A stretch of DNA of 6,758 bases from Spirochaetae bacterium HGW-Spirochaetae-7. GTDB lineage: Bacteria; Spirochaetota; Spirochaetia; Treponematales; UBA12059. Positions within the stretch are counted from its first letter, which is position 1. Every line of letters starts with the position of its first letter. The DNA is taken from positions 1 to 6,758 of the forward strand of contig PGXR01000158.1 in NCBI GenBank assembly GCA_002839245.1, read 5' to 3'. Positions 1 through 6,005 of this stretch are shown here, piece after piece. The notes under the pieces are model-generated. The model saw only the letters and a list, made by a program, of their open reading frames with translations. It was not told where the DNA came from and made no database searches. The position numbers and the translations under genes were made by a program.

Positions 1-974
1 GCGTCGGGCGCATCCTCCACGTCAGGAGCCGTTTCGAGCAACTCGTTGATGCGCTTCGCCGAGGCGATGCCGTTGGCCCAGGTGTTCGAAAGCTGGGTCA
101 TCATGATAAGCGGATTCATGGTGGCAAGCAGGTAATTCGTGAAAGCGACGATCTGGCCCAGGGAAACCTTCCCCGCTATCGCCTGGACTCCCCCGAGCCA
201 GATGACGAGTACCATGCCGATGTTGATGAAGATCGTCAGCACAGGGGTCATCGACGACATGAACTGCATGACGCGTACCGTGCGCCCGGTCAGTGCCTCG
301 TTGGCTTCCTCGAAGCGCTCCTCTTCGTGCTTGTCCCGCACGAAGGCTTTTACGAGCAGCGCTCCCGCGATGTTCTCCTGCAGGATGGTATTGAGCCGGT
401 CAAGCCTCTGCTGAACGGCAAGGAACAGCGGTTCCATCCTGCCGCTGAAGAAGTAGATGGTCATCGCCGTCACGAGCAGTATCGGTACCATCGTGGCGGC
501 GAGGGTCGGGCTGGTGACGAACATCAGGACGATGCTCCCGACCATCGACAGCGGCGCGCGCGTGCCGATCCTGAGCGTCACCTGCGTCAGGCGCTGGACG
601 GCGGCCGTATCGCTCGTGAGCCGGACCATCAGCCTGCCCGTGGAGAGCCTGTCCAGGTTGCCGCAAGAAAAGCTCTGTATCTTCATGAAGACGGCTTCCC
701 GCAGGTCCCTCGCGACGTTTTCGCCGACCAGGATAGACGTATTGCTGTTGAGCACGGCCGCGGTCATGCTCAGGATCGATATGCCTATCATCGGCGCGGA
801 TGTCCGCAGCACGACCGCCATATCGTTCCGGTGGATGCCCTGGTCGATGATGCGCTGGATCAGCCGCGGAATGGTCAGGTCGAGGAATACCATCGCGAGC
901 AGCATGACCATCGCGGCGGCGGCGAGACGCCGGTACGGCTTGACGAGATGGATCATCTTGCCGATGTCGTTCAT
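1..974 (-). CDS. ABC exporter, transmembrane half (partial, runs off left edge)
   Basis: Reading leftwards from an ATG at 974, 324 complete codons stay open to the window edge. The protein is the membrane domain of a type IV ABC exporter (MdlB/MsbA-like half-transporter). About six hydrophobic helices are visible: residues ~18-40, ~60-84, a pair within ~143-177, ~242-262 and ~270-295. The segment around 198-222 (ENIAGALLVKAFVRDKHEEE) is the cytoplasmic loop typical of this family. The final visible residues lie in the linker that normally precedes the ATPase domain, so Walker motifs should be just outside the window. It starts 7 bases after the stop of the GH5 gene; an AAGG about 13 bases upstream is a weak ribosome site, so coupled translation is likely. 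Met7 (956) is an alternative start. The family moves lipids, drugs or peptides out of the cell; the substrate cannot be read here. A partner half-transporter may lie to the left. Confidence 0.93.
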   Translation of the reverse strand, partial: MNDIGKMIHLVKPYRRLAAAAMVMLLAMVFLDLTIPRLIQRIIDQGIHRNDMAVVLRTSAPMIGISILSMTAAVLNSNTSILVGENVARDLREAVFMKIQSFSCGNLDRLSTGRLMVRLTSDTAAVQRLTQVTLRIGTRAPLSMVGSIVLMFVTSPTLAATMVPILLVTAMTIYFFSGRMEPLFLAVQQRLDRLNTILQENIAGALLVKAFVRDKHEEERFEEANEALTGRTVRVMQFMSSMTPVLTIFINIGMVLVIWLGGVQAIAGKVSLGQIVAFTNYLLATMNPLIMMTQLSNTWANGIASAKRINELLETAPDVEDAPD

Positions 975-981
975 CGTCGGC

Positions 982-2916
982 TCAACGCCTTTCCACGACC
1001 ACGCGGCAGGTACCGGCTCCCTGTGCCACCTCGACGAGCAGGAGCGTGTGTCCCCGGCGATCTTCCAGGCGATGCGACCCGCCGGTGACCGAGATGCCGA
1101 AACCCCCGGGGTACTGCAGGTCGGGAAGGTAGATTTCGGTGAGCCTTCCCGTCCCTGGGGCGGAGGATGGGGACGGCTCGAATTCGAGCTCGAACCTGCC
1201 GGACCGGCGGTTGAAACCCATCCGCAGCGGCAGGCCGGCGACGGCGCGGGCGTACGGCCTGACGAAACCGGCCAGGGCCCTGCCGCCGGAATCCTCCGGC
1301 TCGCCCGTCTCCGTGCGCCCGTATTTCCAGTCGTCGCTGCACCATATCGACAGGTCCTCTCCGTTCCACCCGTCGCCGCGCGCGTGCGTGTTGCTTGCGC
1401 TGTAGTTCCATACGGTCGCCGACAGCAGGTTGGCGTCCAGCGCGTCGTAGTACGATGACAAGGCCTTCACATGGGTACGGTAATCGCCCGTTCGGTATGC
1501 CTTGGCGCGGTCCAGGTCGTATGGCAGGCCGAATTCGCCTATCAGCGTGGGAGAGCCATCCATGTCGACGATGCCGCGCCGCTTGATGCGGTCGAGGTGC
1601 TCTGCGAAATATCGACGGACCGCGCGGAAACCGAAGATGAACCGCTCCTTCTCCTGGTCGTAGGCGGCGAACGGGATGCGCCGCTTGAGGTACAACGTCA
1701 GGTTGTCGTACCAGTGGCCCGCGTTGACCGCGCCCGATACGCCGCAAGCCTCGCTGTCCGATCCGTTCCAGTGAGGCCGGGAGACCGTCGGAACGCTCTC
1801 GATGAACAGCATGAACCTGCCTGAACCGGCTGCCTTCGAGATTGCCTCGCCGAAGCGCCTGGCGAAGGGCCGCAGGTAATCCTTGGCGAAGTGAGGCGCG
1901 GTACCGCGCACGGCGGCGAAGTGGCCGGGCTTCCTGAGGACCGGCTTGCCGCACGACTCGTCCCAAACGCCCTCGCGCCGCCAGAGGCAACCGGCGCCTT
2001 CCTTCCAGGCCGACACTCCGTGCTCTCCCAGGATTTCCCTTCCGATGACGCCCTGGGACAGGCCCTTGATGCCGTAGACATCGACCTCCCGGGGAAAACC
2101 GGAGCCGGCGGCCATCGCCTCGAAGGGGCTCGGCATGGGGCCGACTTTTGACATTGCCCGCTCGAGCCGGGAAAGGTCAGCGAGCCCGATGTGCCCGTCG
2201 TTGGGCTCGTTGAGGGTGTCGACGCCGATCACCGCCTCGAAACGCGCCAGCCGGCCCGCGAGCCGAGCGAGGGCCTCGATGTAACGACCCTGCAGCCAGT
2301 TCCTCGAATCCATGCCGTCGATGCGCAGGCCGGGGGCGAAGTCGTCACCCGCGAAGAACAGCGTGAACATGGTCTGGCAGGCGAGCCGCGAGTAATTGGA
2401 GGGCCACCGCATCTTAGGGTAGGGGTCTCCCGTTTCCTCGTGGATGAAGGCGGCGCCCGATCGGTGCAGCGTACGGGGGTTGAAACCGATCTGATCGAGG
2501 GTCCACGCGGGCGCGCCGTCCCCGCCGGTCCAGCGGCTCCAGGCATCCTGGTGCGGGTCGATGAAAATCCTTATGTCCCGTTCGCCAGCCAGCGCAACGA
2601 GGCGCTCGATATAGTCGTAGTATCCCTCGTCGTAGGCTCCGGGGCCGCCCGGCTCGAGGCCCTCCCAGGTGACGACGAGCCTGGCCACGTTGAACCCCCA
2701 GCGCTGGAGCCTGTCGAGGTGGTCGGCGGCCTCGGCTTCGGGCAACGGGCGGCCGACGAAGCCCGCCGAGCGCCAGTCGTAGAACTCCTCCCGTGTCGGC
2801 AATTCGTTCCGCGGCCGGTACGGCGTCTTGCAGTCTCCGCCGAGGTTGCAGCCGCGCAAGATAAGCCGCCTTCCGTCGTCGTCGACGAACCATCCGTCCT
2901 TGCCGTGTATCATCAT
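982..2916 (-). CDS. GH5 glycosidase, GH5_12-like (steryl-glucosidase / glucosylceramidase type)
   Basis: A 644-residue retaining beta-glycosidase of family GH5. In order: an N-terminal strand with RGCNLGG (21-27), a first-half barrel motif DPHQDAWSRWTGGDGAPAWT (120-139), the acid/base glutamate in LNEP (E237), and the nucleophile in GEFG (E461). These are followed by AYRTGDY (473-479), the WNYSASNTHARGDGWNGEDLS stretch (503-523), and a beta-rich C-terminal domain (~555-644). HQD-W-SR-GG-GAP, GEFGLPYDLD and DGWNGEDLS are, from memory, hallmarks of the fungal EGCrP2/Sgl1-type enzymes that remove glucose from steryl glucosides and glucosylceramide. The subfamily is therefore a family-level inference, and the true substrate could be a bacterial glucolipid. 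There is no signal peptide or membrane helix, so it should be cytoplasmic. It lies 11 bases after the hydrolase gene and 7 before the exporter gene. Two adjacent ATG codons compete: GGGGG (2919-2923) is 2 bases from the first and 5 from the second (2913), so Met2 may be the real start. Confidence 0.9.
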   Translation of the reverse strand: MMIHGKDGWFVDDDGRRLILRGCNLGGDCKTPYRPRNELPTREEFYDWRSAGFVGRPLPEAEAADHLDRLQRWGFNVARLVVTWEGLEPGGPGAYDEGYYDYIERLVALAGERDIRIFIDPHQDAWSRWTGGDGAPAWTLDQIGFNPRTLHRSGAAFIHEETGDPYPKMRWPSNYSRLACQTMFTLFFAGDDFAPGLRIDGMDSRNWLQGRYIEALARLAGRLARFEAVIGVDTLNEPNDGHIGLADLSRLERAMSKVGPMPSPFEAMAAGSGFPREVDVYGIKGLSQGVIGREILGEHGVSAWKEGAGCLWRREGVWDESCGKPVLRKPGHFAAVRGTAPHFAKDYLRPFARRFGEAISKAAGSGRFMLFIESVPTVSRPHWNGSDSEACGVSGAVNAGHWYDNLTLYLKRRIPFAAYDQEKERFIFGFRAVRRYFAEHLDRIKRRGIVDMDGSPTLIGEFGLPYDLDRAKAYRTGDYRTHVKALSSYYDALDANLLSATVWNYSASNTHARGDGWNGEDLSIWCSDDWKYGRTETGEPEDSGGRALAGFVRPYARAVAGLPLRMGFNRRSGRFELEFEPSPSSAPGTGRLTEIYLPDLQYPGGFGISVTGGSHRLEDRRGHTLLLVEVAQGAGTCRVVVERR

Positions 2917-2927
2917 TGCCCCCGATC

Positions 2928-4010
2928 TCAGTATGTCCTTTTTTCGAAGAAATCCAGGATCCTGTCCCAGGTCTGCTCGCGCTGGCTGTCGTACAGGATG
3001 AGGTTGTGCTGCATGTGCCTGAATCCGTCCATGTTGGCGATGTACGCCTCAATGTCTTTCGAGCCCAGGCGGTCCATCAGGATGCCGGCGTTGCGGAAGT
3101 CGACCATCCTGTCGCCGCGCGCGTGGCAGACGAGCGCCGGGCAAGTCACCTCCTCGAGCCGCCGTTCCATCGCGCGCAGGCCCAGCTGTATGCTGAAGGC
3201 CTGTTTGGTGTAGGTGCCGCGGTAGCCCTTCCAGTCGCCGTCGCCATCCTCGCCTTTCCGCCCGGGATCGGGGAAGCCCGCCCCGACGGACGGTACGAGC
3301 GGCCCGATGAACCGCGCCAGGTATACGAGCGGATTGGCAACTATGCCATGCCTGAGCCAGGCGTTGAGCACCACGGGCGAGCCAATCGTCGCTATCGCCG
3401 CCGGCGCCGATGCGGGATTTCCGCAGGTCTCCTCAGCGAGCGCCAGGGCGAGAGATCCGCCCAGCGACGTGCCGACGAGGCAGGCGGTATCGTAGCGCCC
3501 CCTGAGCCTGGCCCATTCGTCGCGGACGGCCGCCAGGTACTGGCTCCATTCGGTGGACAGGAGGTCCCCAGGATCGGTGCCGCAACCGGGGAGGAGTACC
3601 GCCGCGATGTCCCAGCCGCGGGCGTCAGTAGCCGCGGCCAACTTGCGGAAGTCGGATGGTACCGACGGGAAGCCGTGCACGCAGAAGACGAGGCGCCGGT
3701 GCCTTCCGGCCGGCTCCATGGGCGCTCCTTCCGGCCACCGCAGCCTGGAAAGTTCCAGGGCGGCGTACCGAAGGTCCGGGCGGAACATGACGGGCGTGGT
3801 GTTCCAGAGCCCCGCGGCGACGATGGCCGCCGCGGCCAGGGCGGCCATGCCGATAGCTCCGGCGCCGAACGTGGCCGCCGACCAGCCGACGGCGCCGCCA
3901 GCCGCCGCCACGACGAGCAGGCACAGCATCCGCCGGCGCGCGGACGCGGCGACCCGGCGTGACGAGGGACTTGCGGGTGGGCGCTTTGTTCTTTGCATAT
4001 GTTTGGACAT
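2928..4010 (-). CDS. Membrane-anchored alpha/beta-hydrolase (carboxylesterase/lipase-like)
   Basis: A 360-residue serine hydrolase. The N-terminus is basic (several Arg/Lys in 1-27), followed by hydrophobic stretches ~28-48 and ~50-68, likely a membrane hairpin that would leave the enzyme on the cytoplasmic face; one long anchor with an outside enzyme is also possible. The catalytic domain begins near 105. It shows the oxyanion-loop motif HGF (112-114), the nucleophile elbow GTSLGG (180-185, Ser182), the acid in HARGD (Asp300) and the histidine in RHMQHN (His332 or His335). This layout resembles Est30-type carboxylesterases and monoacylglycerol lipases. The substrate is probably a short or medium acyl ester, not determined. 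It is the first gene of the leftward operon with the GH5 enzyme and the exporter. The ATG at 4010 has no properly spaced ribosome site (GGGA touches it), and the predicted transcript begins close to it, suggesting leaderless translation; Met5 (3998) is an alternative. Confidence 0.87.
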   Translation of the reverse strand: MSKHMQRTKRPPASPSSRRVAASARRRMLCLLVVAAAGGAVGWSAATFGAGAIGMAALAAAAIVAAGLWNTTPVMFRPDLRYAALELSRLRWPEGAPMEPAGRHRRLVFCVHGFPSVPSDFRKLAAATDARGWDIAAVLLPGCGTDPGDLLSTEWSQYLAAVRDEWARLRGRYDTACLVGTSLGGSLALALAEETCGNPASAPAAIATIGSPVVLNAWLRHGIVANPLVYLARFIGPLVPSVGAGFPDPGRKGEDGDGDWKGYRGTYTKQAFSIQLGLRAMERRLEEVTCPALVCHARGDRMVDFRNAGILMDRLGSKDIEAYIANMDGFRHMQHNLILYDSQREQTWDRILDFFEKRTY

Positions 4011-4014
4011 TCCC

Positions 4015-4028
4015 GGGAGTATACTCCC
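4015..4028. promoter_or_regulatory. Perfect 14-base palindrome, candidate operator
   Basis: GGGAGTATACTCCC is identical on both strands and ends 4 bases before the hydrolase start codon. It contains the predicted -10 box of the leftward promoter (TATACT on the minus strand, 4023-4018). A protein bound here would block that promoter, so a repressor site is the natural reading. The regulator is unknown. Confidence 0.5.
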
Positions 4029-4047
4029 AGTGCCTCAGTCTGGTCAA
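4018..4047 (-). promoter_or_regulatory. Predicted promoter of the hydrolase-GH5-exporter operon
   Basis: On the minus strand, TTGACC (4047-4042) is followed after 18 bases by TATACT (4023-4018), each 5 of 6 to the sigma-70 consensus. Transcription would begin near 4011, almost at the hydrolase ATG, giving a leaderless or near-leaderless message. The -10 box lies inside the 14-base palindrome. Prediction by eye only. Confidence 0.5.
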
Positions 4048-4068
4048 AACCGCCCACATGCGTATACT
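4041..4068 (+). promoter_or_regulatory. Predicted promoter of the ODP-chemoreceptor operon
   Basis: TGGTCA (4041-4046, 4 of 6) and TATACT (4063-4068, 5 of 6) are separated by 16 bases. Transcription would begin near 4075, leaving a leader of about 37 bases before the ATG at 4112. The -35 box overlaps the -35 box of the opposite promoter, so the two polymerases could not bind together. Prediction by eye only. Confidence 0.45.
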
Positions 4069-4078
4069 GTATCAGTAT
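4064..4078. promoter_or_regulatory. Inverted repeat over the ODP promoter -10 and start, candidate operator
   Basis: ATACTG-TAT-CAGTAT is a dyad with 6-base arms and a 3-base centre. It overlaps the predicted -10 box and the expected transcription start. Together with the preceding bases it contains GTATACT (4062-4068), which also occurs in the palindrome at 4019-4025, 43 bases away (about four helical turns). Confidence 0.4.
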
Positions 4079-4102
4079 GAGCGACAGAACTGCATAGCCC
4101 AT

Positions 4103-4106
4103 GGAG
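4103..4106 (+). promoter_or_regulatory. Ribosome binding site deciding the ODP start
   Basis: GGAG lies 5 bases before the ATG at 4112. The same frame is open further upstream (ATG codons at 3959 and 4058), but those have no comparable site. The 3959 start would also overlap the divergent hydrolase gene, and both lie upstream of the predicted transcription start. Confidence 0.75.
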
Positions 4107-4111
4107 TACCT

Positions 4112-4888
4112 ATGATAGAAGACAAGGAAGCTGGCGGGGTCGTATTGTTCGATGACGGCGATCATCGTTTCATCTGGCTCGGCGGCGAAGCGAAGACGCG
4201 CAAGGGCGTAGTCCAGACAATGCAGTACCTGATTATCGACAAGGGACGCGGCGTCCTCCTCGATCCGGGCGGAGTGCACCTCTTTCCCCGCGTCGTCGCG
4301 GCGGCAAGCCGCTACATTTCCATAGACAGGATCGACACGATCTTCTTCTCTCACCAGGACCCCGACGTCTCGAGCGGCATAGCGCTATGGCTAGGCGTCA
4401 CCTCGGCGAAAATATACATAGCTGAGCTGTGGATACGCTTCATACCGCATTTCGGCATCGTCGACCAGGCGCGCATCGTGGCCATCGAGGGGGTCGGCAA
4501 GTCGATCAGGCTCGCCTCGGGCGCCGAGCTGACCTTCGTGCCTTCCCACTACATGCATTCTCCTGCCGCGTATTCCCTCTTCGACCGCCGGGCCGGCATC
4601 CTTTTCACGGGGGACATAGGCGGTGCCGTCTTCCCCGACGGCGCCGAGACGCTGTACGTCGACGACTTCAAGGCACACGTCAAGTTCATCGAAGGCTTTC
4701 ACCGCCGGCTGATGGCGTCGAATTCAGTGACCAAACGCTGGGTCGAGAACGCCAGGCGGCTGGCCCCGACGATGCTGGCGCCGCAGCATGGCGCCTTGTA
4801 CCGGGGAGACTCGGTCGGCGCTTTCCTGGACTGGCTATCGGCGCTCCGCTGCGGCGTCGACGACCTCGACGCGCTGTACAGGATGTAG
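4112..4888 (+). CDS. ODP-type di-iron oxygen/iron sensor, metallo-beta-lactamase fold
   Basis: A 258-residue cytoplasmic protein related to the beta-lactamase-like domain of flavodiiron proteins, but with no flavodoxin domain. The expected metal ligands are visible: His81, Asp83 and Asp85 in SHQDPDV, His149 in HYMHSP, Asp168 in FTGD and His226 in APQHG. The second His of the usual HxExDH motif is Val86, so one iron site should be one ligand short. This fits the oxygen-binding di-iron proteins (ODP) known from Treponema denticola and Thermotoga maritima, which bind O2 reversibly as a peroxo adduct and act as receptor-coupled chemotaxis sensors rather than reductases. The chemoreceptor gene begins 2 bases after its stop, the known genetic arrangement. 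The start at 4112 was chosen for its ribosome site and because family similarity begins there. A simple MBL hydrolase is less likely, since HxHxDH is absent. Confidence 0.88.
   Translation: MIEDKEAGGVVLFDDGDHRFIWLGGEAKTRKGVVQTMQYLIIDKGRGVLLDPGGVHLFPRVVAAASRYISIDRIDTIFFSHQDPDVSSGIALWLGVTSAKIYIAELWIRFIPHFGIVDQARIVAIEGVGKSIRLASGAELTFVPSHYMHSPAAYSLFDRRAGILFTGDIGGAVFPDGAETLYVDDFKAHVKFIEGFHRRLMASNSVTKRWVENARRLAPTMLAPQHGALYRGDSVGAFLDWLSALRCGVDDLDALYRM
4880..4883 (+). promoter_or_regulatory. Ribosome binding site for the GTG-started chemoreceptor
   Basis: AGGA, within the last codons of the ODP gene, lies 7 bases before the GTG at 4891. It fixes an otherwise ambiguous start and implies coupled translation of sensor and receptor. 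An in-frame extension upstream to 4429 exists but reads across the ODP gene in another frame. Confidence 0.7.
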
Positions 4889-4890
4889 CC

Positions 4891-5769
4891 GTGGCCGACA
4901 CTGAATCGTACCAGCCCGGCATCGAGCAGATCGCCTCCAATTATACCGACGCGATAGACCGGTTCGTCGTCGGGTACAACAAGGGCATCGTGCTTTCGTC
5001 GGTGACGCGGCACTCGCTCGAAATACTCGACGAGTCGATGTCCAGGATCGAGTCCGGCCTTTCGACAATAGTGGCGGCATTCGAGGAGATCAGGGCGACA
5101 AGCGATTCGACCTCCACCAACACCGAGCGCATCGAGTCGATGATGAACGAGGTGCTCGCCAACAACGACGGGCTTTCCTCCAACATCGCGGCGCGCATGG
5201 AAGACGTCGAGCGCGGCGTCGCCGTAGCCAGGGACCTGGGCTCGATGTTCGCCAGCCTCAAGACCAGGACGCAGGGAGTCGCCGGCATTACCGGCTCGAT
5301 CCAGGACGTTTCCGACCGCACCAACATCCTGGCCATCAACGCCTCGATCGAGGCGGCGCGCGCGGGCTCTGTCGGCAAGGGTTTCCGCATCATAGCCAAC
5401 GAGGTAAGGACGCTTGCCGGGCAGACGAGCGACTTCGCCAAGCAGATCGACTCGAGCCTCGGCGAGCTGACCGGCGCCGTAGGCGCGATCGCCGGCAGGA
5501 TGGACGAATTCGTCAACCTGTTCAGCCGGTTCCGCGAGTCGTTCGGCGAGGTGAGGGCGACGTCGGCGGAGAACGCCGACAGCGTCCGCAAGACCGGGCA
5601 GTTCCTGACGCAGATTGCCGGAGCCATCAAGGAAGAGACCCAGGCGTTGGGCGATGGACTCCATTCCCTCGAGTCGATATCGGCGAGCGCCAAGGATACC
5701 CATGCCGTCTTCGGCGCGCTCCGCACCAGCCACGACTTCCTCGATACGCTGCTCGACAAGAAGGCTTGA
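4891..5769 (+). CDS. Soluble cytoplasmic chemoreceptor (MCP signalling domain only)
   Basis: A 292-residue methyl-accepting chemotaxis protein consisting almost entirely of one long antiparallel coiled coil. The hairpin tip that contacts CheA and CheW is clear at ~138-182, with SDRTNILAINASIEAARAG followed by GKGFRIIANEVRTLAGQTS. There is no transmembrane helix, HAMP or recognised ligand-binding domain, and no C-terminal tether for CheR is evident. The first ~45 residues (aromatic and mixed) precede the coiled coil and could dock the partner sensor, which is inference. Receptors of this kind (T. maritima Tm14 and its T. denticola counterpart) are encoded with ODP and take their signal from it. 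The GTG start with AGGA upstream leaves only 2 bases after the ODP stop, so the two should be made in concert. Output would be altered CheA phosphorylation and swimming behaviour in response to oxygen or iron. Confidence 0.93.
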   Translation: MADTESYQPGIEQIASNYTDAIDRFVVGYNKGIVLSSVTRHSLEILDESMSRIESGLSTIVAAFEEIRATSDSTSTNTERIESMMNEVLANNDGLSSNIAARMEDVERGVAVARDLGSMFASLKTRTQGVAGITGSIQDVSDRTNILAINASIEAARAGSVGKGFRIIANEVRTLAGQTSDFAKQIDSSLGELTGAVGAIAGRMDEFVNLFSRFRESFGEVRATSAENADSVRKTGQFLTQIAGAIKEETQALGDGLHSLESISASAKDTHAVFGALRTSHDFLDTLLDKKA

Positions 5770-5791
5770 TGCGCTGACGGTCCTATTTCCA

Positions 5792-5821
5792 TCCTCTTGC
5801 CCCGTCGCCTCTCCTCTTGCC
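5792..5821 (+). repeat. 10-base direct repeat, candidate activator site
   Basis: TCCTCTTGCC occurs at 5792-5801 and again at 5812-5821, exactly 20 bases apart (about two helical turns). The second copy overlaps the predicted -35 box (5817-5822). Such spacing suits a protein binding two half-sites on one face of the helix. No known regulator is recognised. Confidence 0.4.
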
Positions 5822-5845
5822 TTGCGGCATGTACCGATATATACT
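5817..5845 (+). promoter_or_regulatory. Predicted promoter of the YjjI-family gene
   Basis: TTGCCT (5817-5822, 4 of 6) and TATACT (5840-5845, 5 of 6) are separated by 17 bases. The start would be near 5852, giving a leader of about 154 bases before the ATG at 6006. The weak -35 overlapped by a direct repeat suggests an activated promoter. Prediction by eye only. Confidence 0.42.
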
Positions 5846-5854
5846 TCATCCAAC

Positions 5855-5872
5855 ATCGTGCGTCGTCACGAT
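5855..5872 (+). other. Inverted repeat at the predicted 5' end of the leader
   Basis: ATCGTG and CACGAT form a 6-base stem around the loop CGTCGT, just after the predicted transcription start. It could be a 5' stabilising hairpin of the message or a protein site on DNA. It is followed by AAAGAACC, not a T-run, so it is not an intrinsic terminator on the plus strand. Confidence 0.35.
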
Positions 5873-5941
5873 AAAGAACCCCGGTTAGCACGCCCAGCCA
5901 TCGACCCCGGCGGGCATCCACGAGCGGCACGATCGACGATC

Positions 5942-5958
5942 TGCCGTCAAAACCGGCA
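5942..5958 (+). other. Small GC-rich hairpin in the leader
   Basis: TGCCG (5942-5946) pairs with CGGCA (5954-5958) around a 7-base A-rich loop. It lies about 48 bases before the start codon. It may be part of a structured leader; no riboswitch class is recognised. Confidence 0.3.
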
Positions 5959-6005
5959 AGGTTAAACTTCCAGAGCCTTAGAGCCTCTAGACGGGAGTTG
6001 TAACC

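Larger units (their letters stand above)
5770..6005. other. Intergenic region between chemoreceptor and YjjI-family gene
   Basis: I see no credible gene in these 236 bases. They hold a pyrimidine-rich first third with a direct repeat, a predicted promoter, and about 150 bases of leader with several short dyads, including GATCG-A-CGATC (5931-5941) and TAGAG-C-CTCTA (5979-5989). No stem followed by a T-run is present, so the end of the chemoreceptor transcript is unclear; Rho-dependent ending or read-through are both possible. Confidence 0.6.

Noticed and set aside
457..1458. Long plus-strand frame opposite the exporter and GH5 genes
   Set aside because: Its translation shows no family features, and the opposite strand carries clear motifs; it is a GC-rich shadow.
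2191..3962. Two overlapping plus-strand frames opposite the GH5 and hydrolase genes
   Set aside because: Low-complexity Arg/Ala/Gly-rich translations without domains, antisense to genes with intact catalytic motifs.
3959..4111. Upstream extension of the ODP gene to an ATG at 3959
   Set aside because: It overlaps the divergent hydrolase gene, lies before the predicted transcription start and lacks a ribosome site; GGAG supports 4112.
4429..4890. Upstream extension of the chemoreceptor
   Set aside because: This part reads the ODP gene in another frame and is Arg-rich without coiled-coil character; AGGA before GTG at 4891 fits better.
5942..5975. Hairpin at 5942-5958 as a rho-independent terminator
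   Set aside because: The stem is only 5 bases and is followed by AGGTTAAACTTCC, with no T-run.
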